Below are positions 27,791-36,970 of a DNA stretch of 64,000 bases, one piece after another; position 1 is the first letter of the stretch, and every line of letters begins with the position of its first letter. The translations under genes and the position numbers were made by a program. Origin of the DNA: a virus. The DNA is taken from positions 40,787-104,786 of IMG/VR virus record IMGVR_UViG_3300032249_000480; one strand, given 5' to 3'. The notes under the pieces are model-generated. The model ran no database searches. It worked only from the letters and a program-made list of their open reading frames with translations, and was not told the origin of the DNA.

Positions 27791-28278
27791 TTAAGGGCAA
27801 TCAAAAAGTTTGGTTCCTTAATGGAGATTTGGTAAGAGTGCATCATTACAATAGGTCTAATGGACTTATTTCTGTTTATAACATAATTCAAGATAGAATT
27901 GAAACTTGTTTAATTAGTGATTTTAAACGTAATAGAGAAAAGGCATATACAGTTGGTGAGACTGCTAAATTAATTAATCGTCATAAAAAATATATGCCAA
28001 GTCTAATAAAACGAGGTGTTATACCTGGACCTATTGGTTCACAAAAAGGTGGTAAAACTGGATGGCAAGTAAGATCGTATTACTCTGAATCTCATGTAAA
28101 AGAGATACGTGATATACTTGCAAGTATACATATGGGTCAACCAAGAAAAGACGGTTTAGTTACAAATAATATTACTCCCAATAGCCAAGAGTTGACAAGG
28201 CGTATGGGAGAAGGTATACTTACATATACGAGAACAGAAGATGGAAGGTTTATTCCAGTTTGGAATGAGTCTATTTAA
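27736..28278 (+). CDS. DNA-binding protein with MerR-like helix-turn-helix
   Basis: 180 residues. Residues 70-110 (YTVGETAKLINRHKKYMPSL, then KRGVIPGPIG) form a MerR/excisionase-type winged helix: sensor helix, turn, recognition helix and wing. Residues 1-60 are a basic beta region (KVWFLNGDLVRVHHY). The C-terminal helix (SESHVKEIRDILASIH) fits the end of the HTH domain. It begins the replication region, so a replication-initiator or early-gene regulator role is plausible but not shown. Confidence 0.6.
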   Translation: MATYTRKTTSKEYNDASVIKGNQKVWFLNGDLVRVHHYNRSNGLISVYNIIQDRIETCLISDFKRNREKAYTVGETAKLINRHKKYMPSLIKRGVIPGPIGSQKGGKTGWQVRSYYSESHVKEIRDILASIHMGQPRKDGLVTNNITPNSQELTRRMGEGILTYTRTEDGRFIPVWNESI

Positions 28279-28293
28279 TAGAATGGGTGGAAA

Positions 28294-28503
28294 ATGGAAA
28301 ACGATTCAACTAAGGTATCAGTAACACTTGGATACACGCTTAACCTTGGAAATTTTCAATCGCTAAGACTTGATCTTGGTGTTGTAGATTCTAAGCGAGA
28401 TGGAGAAAATACAGATCAGGCTTTTGATCGTGTATATAAGTTTGTTGAAGATAAACTAACTTCAAAAATAAAAGAAGCACAGTCAGAGGCTGCTGAAGGA
28501 TAA
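28294..28503 (+). CDS. Conserved small hypothetical protein
   Basis: 69 residues: a beta-hairpin-like N-terminus (KVSVTLGYTLNLGNFQSLRL) and a charged C-terminal helix (QAFDRVYKFVEDKLTSKIKE). GGTGG precedes the ATG. It overlaps the next start by one base (TAATG). The pattern resembles small proteins near replication genes of actinophages; no function is known to me. Confidence 0.6.
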   Translation: MENDSTKVSVTLGYTLNLGNFQSLRLDLGVVDSKRDGENTDQAFDRVYKFVEDKLTSKIKEAQSEAAEG

Positions 28504-28814
28504 TGGCAGACCGCAAAGACCGAATGGCTTTGCTTAGTCGCTACAGCAAGTTTTATACTGCAAAGTATGAGCAAAAGCCATCTTTAAATTTAAATGTAGA
28601 GCAATGGTCTGCTGATGCCCTTATTGAGTCATATGGAATTAGTCAATGCTATGATCTTTTAGAATATTATTTTAGCGTTGCACCTTCACCAACATGGAAC
28701 TATTTTGCATATAACGCAGAAAAAATATTGCAGGCAATTAAAGATAAGAAACAAGATAATGAAGAAAGAGCACAACGCAGGATTATGGCAAGGGAATGGT
28801 TAAAGAGTGAATAA
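28503..28814 (+). CDS. Small helical protein upstream of helicase (possible helicase loader)
   Basis: 103 residues, almost wholly helical and basic (MADRKDRMALLSRYSKFYTA, then ERAQRRIMAREWLKSE). It overlaps the helicase start by 8 nt (GTGAATAA), so the two are translated together. Small helical loaders are often encoded directly before phage DnaB, which suggests that role; no ATPase motif is present. Confidence 0.5.
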   Translation: MADRKDRMALLSRYSKFYTAKYEQKPSLNLNVEQWSADALIESYGISQCYDLLEYYFSVAPSPTWNYFAYNAEKILQAIKDKKQDNEERAQRRIMAREWLKSE

Positions 28815-30033
28815 TACAGAAGCAAAATTACTTTCAGCAGTATTGGAAGACAAGCAGATCCATGTTTTGCTTCAAGCGAATGTAGACAACCTTCTCAGAA
28901 CTCATAGTGACATATGGCAGTTTATTCGTAACTATTCAGAACATAATGCAGCATTACCACCTACATCTTTAGTTGTTGAAAAATTTAGAGACTTTGAACC
29001 AATTAAAGGTATAGGATCAACAAAGCATCACCTTGAAGAATTACAAACAGAATATTTAAATGATAGTCTTAAGGATATTATTAGAAGTGCAGCATCTGAT
29101 ATTCAACTTGGTCAAGGTGGACAAGCACTTGAATCTTTAATTCAAAAAACATCTGAACTAAAAAAGAATACATCAATGATTCGTGATATTGATGTAACAG
29201 ATCTTGAATCTGCCCTTGCTTATTATGAAAATGTAAAAGAACAGCAGGCTTTAGGTCATCGTGGAATTAAAACTGGTCTTCCAGGATTTGATAACTATTT
29301 ACCTTCTGGAATTATGCCAGGCCAATTAGGAGTGTTTCTTGCATATCCAGGTATTGGAAAATCATGGCTTGCTCTTTACTTTGCTGTACAGGCTTGGAAG
29401 CAGGGAAAGTCTCCACTTATTATTTCTCTTGAAATGAGTGAAACAGAAGTTCGCAACCGTGTATTTACAATTATGGGTGAAGGTCTTTGGTCTCACAGAA
29501 AATTATCTAATGGTGAAGTTGAATTAGATATGCTGAAAAAATGGCATGCTGATAAACTTGAAGGAAAGCCTGAGTTTCATATTATTTCAAGTGACCAAGG
29601 AGGAGAAGTAACTCCATCAGTATTGCGTGGAAAGATTGATCAATACAAACCAGATTTTGTTATTGTAGATTATTTACAACTTATGAGTCCAAATCAAAAG
29701 TCAGATAATGAAACGGTACGAATGAAAAATCTTTCAAGAGAACTTAAACTTATGGCTATTGGTGAAGAAGTTCCTATTATTGCTATTTCATCTGCAACAC
29801 CTGATGATGTTAATGATTTAAGTAGTGTTCCAACACTTGGTCAAACTGCATGGTCAAGACAGATTGCTTATGATGCTGACTGGGTTATGGCTTTAGGTCG
29901 TGCTACTAATAGTGATATCATTGAATGTGCATTTCGTAAAAACCGTAATGGTTTTATGGGAGACTTTTTAGTTCAATGTGATTTTGATAGAGGATATTAT
30001 CGCTACAAAGATTATGAAGATAAGCAGGTATAA
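28807..30033 (+). CDS. dnaB: Replicative DNA helicase, DnaB family
   Basis: 408 residues, GTG start overlapping the upstream gene. An N-terminal helical domain (1-130) is followed by the RecA-like core. Walker A is AYPGIGKS at 179-186, the segment SLEMSETEVRNR follows, and Walker B is VIVDYLQL near 286. A late arginine-rich segment (AFRKNRNG) matches DnaB motif H4. It unwinds DNA at the fork for the DnaE polymerase encoded downstream and would recruit the primase. Confidence 0.9.
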   Translation: MNNTEAKLLSAVLEDKQIHVLLQANVDNLLRTHSDIWQFIRNYSEHNAALPPTSLVVEKFRDFEPIKGIGSTKHHLEELQTEYLNDSLKDIIRSAASDIQLGQGGQALESLIQKTSELKKNTSMIRDIDVTDLESALAYYENVKEQQALGHRGIKTGLPGFDNYLPSGIMPGQLGVFLAYPGIGKSWLALYFAVQAWKQGKSPLIISLEMSETEVRNRVFTIMGEGLWSHRKLSNGEVELDMLKKWHADKLEGKPEFHIISSDQGGEVTPSVLRGKIDQYKPDFVIVDYLQLMSPNQKSDNETVRMKNLSRELKLMAIGEEVPIIAISSATPDDVNDLSSVPTLGQTAWSRQIAYDADWVMALGRATNSDIIECAFRKNRNGFMGDFLVQCDFDRGYYRYKDYEDKQV

Positions 30034-30039
30034 TATAAT

Positions 30040-30366
30040 GTGCACAATTATCATCATAAACCAATTAAAAAATTTAATCTAAATGGATTAATTTATGATG
30101 AAGCAGCAACACCAAGACTAAAAAATGAATATATAAGATTAGTTTTATCGCAAATGAAACTTTTAGGATATGTGCCAAGGTTTGACATAAATCCTGATTT
30201 TACGGTAGACTATAATGAGAAGAAGCAACACTTTGAGTTTAAACTCTCAGTTTATGGAATCTATATAGGAAAGAAGCAAACAGAATGTATACAAGGGATA
30301 GAAGGCAACAAGGTGATATATACACCGCCGAACAAGTTAAAAGAGTCCTCAACGGCTCAGGCATAG
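30040..30366 (+). CDS. Hypothetical protein between helicase and primase
   Basis: 108 residues from GTG 30040. An overlapping ATG at 30038 gives only a 14-codon frame. TATAAT at 30029-30034 lies 5 nt before the GTG, matching the leaderless pattern. Mixed alpha/beta content (KNEYIRLVLSQMKLLGYVP, then KKQHFEFKLSVYGIYIG). Its end overlaps the primase gene by 82 nt. No family recognised. Confidence 0.5.
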   Translation: MHNYHHKPIKKFNLNGLIYDEAATPRLKNEYIRLVLSQMKLLGYVPRFDINPDFTVDYNEKKQHFEFKLSVYGIYIGKKQTECIQGIEGNKVIYTPPNKLKESSTAQA

Positions 30367-31229
30367 ACATTGCAAATGAATTAGATAATGACTACATAGT
30401 ATTTTGTGTTTATCATAATAACTATCGTACACCTGCTGCAGAAATATCAAAAACAAAAGGAACCTTTTTTTGCTTCTCTTGTCAAATAACTAAGACTCTT
30501 ATTGAAGTTGTAATGCATGCCTCTGCAAGATCTTATTTTGAGGCTGCCCGTTTTATTAAAGGAAAAGAACAAGAAAACAATATTGAGTCTGTAATTAATA
30601 AAGCATTATATGCAAAACCAGAATATGTACAATTTGATGAACTAGTTATTAAAAGACTTTATAACAATCTAACAACATATGAAAGAGCAAAGGATTACTT
30701 TAACTATCGCAAAATCAGCATGTCTTCTTGTACAAAGTTTTCATTAGGATATTCAGAAAAGCAAGATATGGTTACTGTTCCAGTACACTCACCAGACGGA
30801 ATGCCCCTTGGATTTGTTGGTCGCTCTATTGAAGGTAAAGAATTTAAAAATACACCAGGTCTTCCAAAAAGTAAGGTTTTGTTTAACTTACATAGAGTAA
30901 AATCATCTGATAAGGTATATATAGTAGAGTCATCATTTGATGCAATTAGACTTGATCAGGTAGGGTTTCCAGCAGTTGCTACCCTTGGTGCAAATGTATC
31001 AAACACACAAACAGAATTGCTTCAGAAATATTTCAATAATATAATTGTTATTGCAGATAATGATGAAGCGGGAGGAAATATGAAAGACAGGATAATTGAA
31101 AAACTTGGATCTCGTGTTTCCGTTATACAGTTAGAAAAACAATATAAAGACATAGGCGATATGAGTGATGAAGCAATTAAAACTTTAGAGTTTAAGTTTG
31201 ACAATTCAATCATGTCTATGCTAAACTAA
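30285..31229 (+). CDS. DNA primase (zinc finger plus TOPRIM)
   Basis: 314 residues. Residues 41-66 hold a CHC2-type zinc site (C41, H44, C63, C66; CVYH and CFSC). Residues 190-290 form a TOPRIM fold with VYIVESSFDAIRL supplying the Glu and IVIADNDEAGG the DxD pair. The zinc site reads template; TOPRIM makes the primer. No helicase domain is fused, since DnaB is a separate gene. The start overlaps the upstream gene and lacks a good RBS, so the exact N-terminus is uncertain. Confidence 0.87.
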   Translation: MYTRDRRQQGDIYTAEQVKRVLNGSGIDIANELDNDYIVFCVYHNNYRTPAAEISKTKGTFFCFSCQITKTLIEVVMHASARSYFEAARFIKGKEQENNIESVINKALYAKPEYVQFDELVIKRLYNNLTTYERAKDYFNYRKISMSSCTKFSLGYSEKQDMVTVPVHSPDGMPLGFVGRSIEGKEFKNTPGLPKSKVLFNLHRVKSSDKVYIVESSFDAIRLDQVGFPAVATLGANVSNTQTELLQKYFNNIIVIADNDEAGGNMKDRIIEKLGSRVSVIQLEKQYKDIGDMSDEAIKTLEFKFDNSIMSMLN

Positions 31230-31257
31230 AACACACAAACAATAAAAGGAGAAAAAT

Positions 31258-31908
31258 ATGAGCGTAGTAAAGGGACTCAAAAATATTAATGCCCTGCTTG
31301 ATAAGCCAAAATCAGAATCATCAGGTATCAAAGTTCGTTGGGTTAAACTAGCGGATGGTCAATCAGCAAAGATTCGCTTTGTTGAAGAGTTGGACTCAGA
31401 TTCAGCACATTTTACAGAAGATCGTGGTCTTGCTGTAGTAATTTCAGAACACACAAATCCAAAAGACTATAAGCGAAAGGCTGCTTGTACACAAGACTCG
31501 CTAGGCCGTTGCTTTGGCTGTGAGATGGCCCGTAAAGAGCCTAAGAGCGGTTGGAGAGCACGTTTGCGCTTCTACTGCAATGTTCTTGTGGATGATGGCA
31601 CTGAAGAGCCTTATGTAGCCGTATGGTCACAAGGTATCAGCAAGCAATCAGCATTTAATAACATTCGTGAATATGCCCTAGAAACAGGAAGTATCACAAA
31701 TCTTAGTTGGAAGTTAAAGCGTAATGGTCAAGGAACTGAGACCAACTACACACTTCTTCCAACTGCTCCAGACGCAGAACCATACACATGGACTGTTGAA
31801 GGATTCAACCTAGAAAAGGTTGTTCGTGAAGTGCCATATCCAGAACAAGAAGCATTTTACTTTGGATTTGATACTCCATCAGTTACCTCATCAGATGTTC
31901 AGTGGTAA
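31258..31908 (+). CDS. Putative single-stranded DNA-binding protein
   Basis: 216 residues behind AAAGGAG. It has an N-terminal basic segment, a beta core and an internal Cys cluster (C78, CFGC at 86-89), recalling the zinc site of gp32-like proteins. Codon use is GC-shifted, suggesting high expression as expected of an SSB. The short tail (SVTSSDVQW) is not strongly acidic, unlike bacterial SSB. It lies between primase and polymerase. The call is by composition and context. Confidence 0.6.
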   Translation: MSVVKGLKNINALLDKPKSESSGIKVRWVKLADGQSAKIRFVEELDSDSAHFTEDRGLAVVISEHTNPKDYKRKAACTQDSLGRCFGCEMARKEPKSGWRARLRFYCNVLVDDGTEEPYVAVWSQGISKQSAFNNIREYALETGSITNLSWKLKRNGQGTETNYTLLPTAPDAEPYTWTVEGFNLEKVVREVPYPEQEAFYFGFDTPSVTSSDVQW

Positions 31909-31912
31909 TTAA

Positions 31913-34900
31913 TTGAACTACGTTGGCTTACACGTACATACCCATTACTCACTATTTGACGGCGTAGCAACTCCACAAGAGTATGTTGATCGTGCTAGTG
32001 CTTTAGGTATGCCTGCAATCGCAATCACAGACCATGGTACGTTATCAGGTCATCGTGAGATGTATCGCATGGCTAAAGAAAAGGGTATTAAGCCAATTCT
32101 TGGCGTAGAAGGCTATATGTGTGCAGATAGATTTGACAAGAGAGCAAAGGCAGATCGCACTGATCCTCTTGATATGGTCTACAACCATATAGTTCTTCTC
32201 GCTAAGAACCAATTAGGTTTAGAGAATTTAAATAAAATTAATGAAATTGCATGGACTGAAGGATTTTTTAGCAAACCACGTTTTGATTTTGAAACATTAG
32301 AAAAGTATCATGAAGGAATTATTGTTACTTCTGCTTGTCCTAGTGGAATAGTTGCTAAGGCAGTAGAACTAGGCGAACTAGCAATAGCAAAGAAAAACCT
32401 TGAGTGGTTTAAAAAAGTTTTTGGTGAAGACTATTATGTAGAAATTATGCCACACAACTCTGCTGAAATTAATAAGCAATTAGTTGAACTTGCTGATGAA
32501 TTTAATATTCAAATTGTAGCAACTCCAGACTGCCACCATGTTGATGAATCACAAAAAGAAATTCAAGAATTTAAATTGCTAATGAACTCTCATGCAAAGG
32601 TTCAAAAAAATATTACATATGAAAAGTCTAAAAAGCAAGACGGAATGATGAAACGACTAGACTATCTTTATGGAGAAGATCGTCAAATGTCATTTAACAA
32701 GTTTGATATTCATTTACTTTCATACGAAGAGATTAAACTCGCTATGGAAAATCAGGGTATTGACAGACAAGACTTATACTCTAATAGTATTAGTATTGCA
32801 GATAAGATTGATGACTATGATATTAAAGATGGACTAAACCTTCTTCCTGTTCAGTATAAAGAGCCAGGCAAACAACTAAAGAAATTGGCTCTTGAAGGTT
32901 TGGTTGCTAGAGGTTTTGGAGATAACCAAGAATATCTTGATCGTTTAGATGAAGAATTGAAAATTATTAATGATAAAAATTTTGGTCCATATTTTCTAGT
33001 TGTTCAAAGCATGATTGCATGGGCAAAGAAAGAAGATATTATGGTTGGGCCTGGCCGTGGTTCTGCAGCAGGTTCATTACTTTGCTATTGTCTAAACATT
33101 ACAGACATTGATCCAATCAAACATGGACTGCTATTCTTCAGATTTATTAATCCAGAACGTAATGACTTTCCAGATATTGATACAGATATTCAGGATACTC
33201 GTCGTGAAGAAGTAAAAGATTATCTTGTTAGACAGTATCGCCATGTTGCATCTATTGCTACCTTCCTTCAATTTAAAGATAAGGGAGTAGTTAGAGATAT
33301 TGCACGAGTTCTCAACATTCCACTTCCAGATGTTAATAAAGTTCTTAAACTTGTAGATACATGGGATGATTTTTGTAATTCAAAATCTACAAGAGAATTT
33401 CGTGACAAGTATCCAGAAGTAGAAATTTATGGAGAGCAACTTCGTGGTCGTATTCGTGGAACAGGTATTCACGCAGCAGGAGTTGTAACAAGTAAGGATC
33501 CAATTTTTAGATTTGCTCCAATGGAAACTCGTTCATCTCCAGGATCTGACGAAAGAATACCAGTTGTTGGTGTAGACATGTCAGAAGCAGAACGTATTGG
33601 TCTTATTAAGATTGATGCTTTAGGTTTAAAAACTTTGTCTGTTCTTAAAAATACTCTTGATATTATTAAAGATCGTCATAAGAAAACCATTAATCTTCTT
33701 GAGGTTCCAATGGATGACAAAAATGTTTATCAAATGCTTTCTGATGGATATACAAAGGGTGTTTTTCAATGTGAAGCAACTCCTTACACAAACCTTCTTG
33801 TTAAAATGGGTGTAAAAAATCTAGATGAACTTGCTGCTTCAAATGCATTAGTTCGTCCAGGTGCTGCTAATACTATTGGAAAAGATTACATTGCTCGCAA
33901 GCACGGTAAGCAAAATGTTTCTTATAGTCATCAGGTTATGAAACCATTTACACAAGATACATACGGATGCATTCTATATCAGGAGCAAGTCATGCAGGCT
34001 TGCGTTCATCTTGGAGGAATGTCAATGTCTGATGCTGATAAAGTTCGTAAAATTATTGGTAAGAAAAAAGATGCTAAAGAATTTAATATATTTCAAGACC
34101 AGTTCGTTAAGGGTGCATCTCAATATATTAGTCCAAATGCTGCCTTAGATTTGTGGCATGACTTTGAAGCACACGCAGGGTATTCATTTAACAAATCACA
34201 TGCCGTAGCATATTCAACATTATCTTATTGGACAGCATGGCTTAAATATCATTATCCATTAGAGTTTATGTATTCAGTATTAAAAAATGAAAAAGACAAG
34301 GATGCTCGCACAGAATATCTAATTGAAGCAAAGCGCATGAATATTCCCATTAAATTGCCACATATTAATGAATCAGACACTGATTTTAAAATTGAAGGCA
34401 AAGGTATTCGTTTTGGATTAACTGGAATTAAGTTTATTTCAGATAACATTGCTTCAAAATATATTAAGGGTCGTCCTTTTAAATCATATAAAGAACTAGA
34501 AGAGTTTACTTTTACAAAAGGTAACGGAGTTAATAGTCGTGCACTAAATGCTTTGCGTCTTATTGGAGCAGCAACATTTGCGGATCAACCAATAAATGAA
34601 AAAGAAGTAAAAGAAAATCTCTATGAGTTTCTTAATCTTCCAGAATTTAACATTACAATACCTTCTCATTATTATGCTTTTATTCAAGATATTGAAGAGT
34701 TTGAAGAGAAAGGTTCTTTTATTTTAATGGGAATGGTAAAATCAATTAAGCGAGGAACTGGATGGTCAAGGGTAGAAGTTTTAGATAAAACTGGAAGCGT
34801 AGGAATATTTGACGATGAACAAACAACAATTGAAGCAGGTGTATCCTATCTTATTTTAGCCAATGACAATCGCATACTTAGCGCAATTCCTGTTGATAAA

Positions 34901-35182
34901 ATAAAAGAGTCAAATTCAGGGCTTGTAAAGTTTTTAAACTACAAGCAAATACCATATACAGATGAAGAAATGTTTGTGGTTTCTTTTAAGCCAAGAGTTA
35001 CAAAGGCTGGGAAAAAAATGGCTTCAATTACAGTAGCAGATTCATCAAGAGAACTTCATTCCATTACGGTATTCCCAACTGCATTTGCAAAGGCATACAT
35101 GAAGATTGAAGAAGGAAATGCTTATAAATTTAGTTTAGGAAAAACAAAAGATGGGACAACAATAATGGAGGATGTACAATAA
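31913..35182 (+). CDS. dnaE: DNA polymerase III alpha subunit (DnaE type)
   Basis: 1,089 residues from TTG 31913, the only start after an in-frame stop. PHP domain at 1-260 with metal-ligand motifs intact by eye (HVHTHYS, ITDHGTLSG, TPDCHHVD). The polymerase core has the PGRGSAAGSL loop and the acidic active site FPDIDTDIQ near residue 420. Later come helix-hairpin-helix and OB segments (FILMGMVKSIKRGTGW at about 940). It replicates the phage genome. A C-family polymerase in a phage is uncommon; most carry family A or B. No separate proofreading exonuclease is seen in the window. Confidence 0.93.
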   Translation: MNYVGLHVHTHYSLFDGVATPQEYVDRASALGMPAIAITDHGTLSGHREMYRMAKEKGIKPILGVEGYMCADRFDKRAKADRTDPLDMVYNHIVLLAKNQLGLENLNKINEIAWTEGFFSKPRFDFETLEKYHEGIIVTSACPSGIVAKAVELGELAIAKKNLEWFKKVFGEDYYVEIMPHNSAEINKQLVELADEFNIQIVATPDCHHVDESQKEIQEFKLLMNSHAKVQKNITYEKSKKQDGMMKRLDYLYGEDRQMSFNKFDIHLLSYEEIKLAMENQGIDRQDLYSNSISIADKIDDYDIKDGLNLLPVQYKEPGKQLKKLALEGLVARGFGDNQEYLDRLDEELKIINDKNFGPYFLVVQSMIAWAKKEDIMVGPGRGSAAGSLLCYCLNITDIDPIKHGLLFFRFINPERNDFPDIDTDIQDTRREEVKDYLVRQYRHVASIATFLQFKDKGVVRDIARVLNIPLPDVNKVLKLVDTWDDFCNSKSTREFRDKYPEVEIYGEQLRGRIRGTGIHAAGVVTSKDPIFRFAPMETRSSPGSDERIPVVGVDMSEAERIGLIKIDALGLKTLSVLKNTLDIIKDRHKKTINLLEVPMDDKNVYQMLSDGYTKGVFQCEATPYTNLLVKMGVKNLDELAASNALVRPGAANTIGKDYIARKHGKQNVSYSHQVMKPFTQDTYGCILYQEQVMQACVHLGGMSMSDADKVRKIIGKKKDAKEFNIFQDQFVKGASQYISPNAALDLWHDFEAHAGYSFNKSHAVAYSTLSYWTAWLKYHYPLEFMYSVLKNEKDKDARTEYLIEAKRMNIPIKLPHINESDTDFKIEGKGIRFGLTGIKFISDNIASKYIKGRPFKSYKELEEFTFTKGNGVNSRALNALRLIGAATFADQPINEKEVKENLYEFLNLPEFNITIPSHYYAFIQDIEEFEEKGSFILMGMVKSIKRGTGWSRVEVLDKTGSVGIFDDEQTTIEAGVSYLILANDNRILSAIPVDKIKESNSGLVKFLNYKQIPYTDEEMFVVSFKPRVTKAGKKMASITVADSSRELHSITVFPTAFAKAYMKIEEGNAYKFSLGKTKDGTTIMEDVQ

Positions 35183-35499
35183 TGCTTAACGAACTAGCGG
35201 TTGAACTGCATAAAACAGCAACAGATAAAGGCTTCTGGGATACTCCAGTAGATGATATTTTTATTGCCAAACAATGTATGATGATTGTTTCTGAAGTAAC
35301 TGAGGTAATGGAAGCAATCAGAAAATCAAAGGGTAGTGAAGAGGTAACAAAAGAAGTTGCAGATATCCTAATTCGCACACTAGATCTATACGCTGGAATG
35401 TTTAACAATGGATATGTAACTCATTCACTTGATGAGATGTTTGAAGAAAAAACTCAATTTAACACTACTCGTCCAGAAAAGCATGGGGTAAAATTCTAA
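35182..35499 (+). CDS. MazG-like nucleotide pyrophosphohydrolase
   Basis: 105 residues, helical. The EVTEVMEAI and KEVADILIRTLDLYA segments carry the ExxE and ExxD metal-binding motifs of the all-alpha NTP pyrophosphatase family. These enzymes hydrolyse (d)NTPs and, in phages, may clean the nucleotide pool or lower (p)ppGpp. Overlaps the polymerase stop (TAATG) and RecA start (TAATG), so it is part of the replication operon. Confidence 0.8.
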   Translation: MLNELAVELHKTATDKGFWDTPVDDIFIAKQCMMIVSEVTEVMEAIRKSKGSEEVTKEVADILIRTLDLYAGMFNNGYVTHSLDEMFEEKTQFNTTRPEKHGVKF

Positions 35500-36518
35500 T
35501 GACTATGACAGTTGAAGATGTATTAGCACAACTAAACCCTAAGTTACGTAAAACTATCATGGTTGGTGATGCTTTGCCACCAACAGAATATGCTGCAACT
35601 CCTAGTTTTGGGCTTAACAAGGCTTTAAATGGTGGATTACCATATGGTCGTCAAATACTTGTTTGGGGTTCTAAATCATCTGCAAAGTCCTCTCTATGCC
35701 TTCAGATGATTGGTTTGGCACAGAAGGAAGGAAAAATCTGTGCTTGGATTGATGCAGAGATGTCTTACGATAAAAATTGGGCAACTAAACTTGGAGTAGA
35801 TACTTCTAAGTTAATTGTTTCACAATGTCGTACAATTAATGAAATGGTAGATATTGGAACCAATCTTATGAATGCTGGAGTTGATATGATTGTTATTGAT
35901 AGTATTACTTCTCTTCTTCCAGCAATTTATTTTGAAAAGGATTCAGATGAACTTAAACAACTTGAAAATACAAAACAAATCGGTGCGGAGTCTAGAGACT
36001 TTAGTAATGCATGGAAAATGCTTAACTATGCAAACAATAAAGTTAAGCCAACTATGCTTGTTCTTATTTCTCAGTCTCGTAACAATATCAGTGCTATGTA
36101 TACTAGCCAGCAGCCTACTGGTGGTCAGGCTACTAAGTTTTATTCCTCAACTGTTATTAAGTTATTTTCTTCTGAATCCGACAACCAAGCAATTAAAGGA
36201 AAGATTCCCGTTGGAGATAAACTTATTGAAGAAAAAATTGGTCGCAAAGTACTTTGGCAATTACAATTTTCTAAAACTTCTCCTGGTTTTCAGTCTGGTG
36301 AGTATGACTTTTATTTCAGGGGAAATGATGTTGGCATTGATAGCATTGGTGATCTTGTTGATACGGCTGAACTCGCAGGACTAGTAACTAGAACTGGTGC
36401 CTGGTATCTTCTTCCAGATGGAACAAAGGTTCAAGGTCGTGAAGGATTTGTTAATAGAGTAAAGGAAGACTTAGATCTTCAGGATTTACTGAAAAGCCAA
36501 CTGATAAATGTCTCATAA
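35499..36518 (+). CDS. RecA/UvsX-like recombinase
   Basis: 339 residues. Core ATPase with Walker A GSKSSAKS at 57-64, where the usual second Gly is Ala62. Walker B is MIVIDSITSLLP, and PTMLVLISQSRNN is followed by a DNA-binding loop (SAMYTSQQPTGGQATKFYSS). A short C-terminal domain follows. It drives strand exchange for recombination-dependent replication and repair, with the resolvases encoded nearby. Shorter at the N-terminus than bacterial RecA. Confidence 0.9.
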   Translation: MTMTVEDVLAQLNPKLRKTIMVGDALPPTEYAATPSFGLNKALNGGLPYGRQILVWGSKSSAKSSLCLQMIGLAQKEGKICAWIDAEMSYDKNWATKLGVDTSKLIVSQCRTINEMVDIGTNLMNAGVDMIVIDSITSLLPAIYFEKDSDELKQLENTKQIGAESRDFSNAWKMLNYANNKVKPTMLVLISQSRNNISAMYTSQQPTGGQATKFYSSTVIKLFSSESDNQAIKGKIPVGDKLIEEKIGRKVLWQLQFSKTSPGFQSGEYDFYFRGNDVGIDSIGDLVDTAELAGLVTRTGAWYLLPDGTKVQGREGFVNRVKEDLDLQDLLKSQLINVS

Positions 36519-36690
36519 ACCTTTTACTGTACATAAAGGAACATTCCTTTGTCAAGAGTGTAAGATAGAAGTTTACTCAATGAGATATTGGGGTGAAACT
36601 GGCAAAGCAAGTTGGATGTGCAAAGATAAACATTTAAGTGAAATTCAGTTAATATATGTGAAAGGTATGCATCGTGAGCGAAAAGAATGA
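36508..36690 (+). CDS. Small zinc-ribbon protein
   Basis: 60 residues with CQEC at 15-18 and a further Cys at 38 (WMCKDKH), so a Cys3His-type metal site is possible. It starts inside the end of recA (11-nt overlap) and overlaps the nuclease gene start by 17 nt. Tightly packed in the recombination operon. Function unknown. Confidence 0.6.
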   Translation: MSHKPFTVHKGTFLCQECKIEVYSMRYWGETGKASWMCKDKHLSEIQLIYVKGMHRERKE

Positions 36691-36970
36691 GGCTAAAAGA
36701 ATTGGCGCTAAACAACATAAAAATTCTGGTCGTAATACTCAAAAAGGTGATGCAACTTGGAAAGGCTTTGTGGTTGATTTTAAAGAAGTCTCCAAGTCTT
36801 TTACCCTAAATCAGGATGTTTGGGCTAAGGTAACTACAGATGCAATTAAAGCGGGTACAGACAAAGCACCAGCAATTGTAGTAATACTTGGAGAAGGAAA
36901 TACAAAGGTAAGACTTGCTATAATTGAGATGGAAATGTTAGAACAGTTAACGGAGGAACAATATGAGTAA
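36674..36970 (+). CDS. PD-(D/E)XK nuclease, probable Holliday-junction resolvase
   Basis: 98 residues from GTG. The arrangement E6, G25-D26 in QKGDA, and D35-x-K37 in VVDFKE matches the PD-(D/E)XK core with the spacing seen in T7 endonuclease I-like and archaeal resolvases. AKQHKNSGR gives a basic DNA-binding stretch. It would cut branched DNA made by recombination and before packaging. A RuvC-type enzyme is also encoded at 38926, so the division of labour is unclear. Confidence 0.65.
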   Translation: MSEKNEAKRIGAKQHKNSGRNTQKGDATWKGFVVDFKEVSKSFTLNQDVWAKVTTDAIKAGTDKAPAIVVILGEGNTKVRLAIIEMEMLEQLTEEQYE

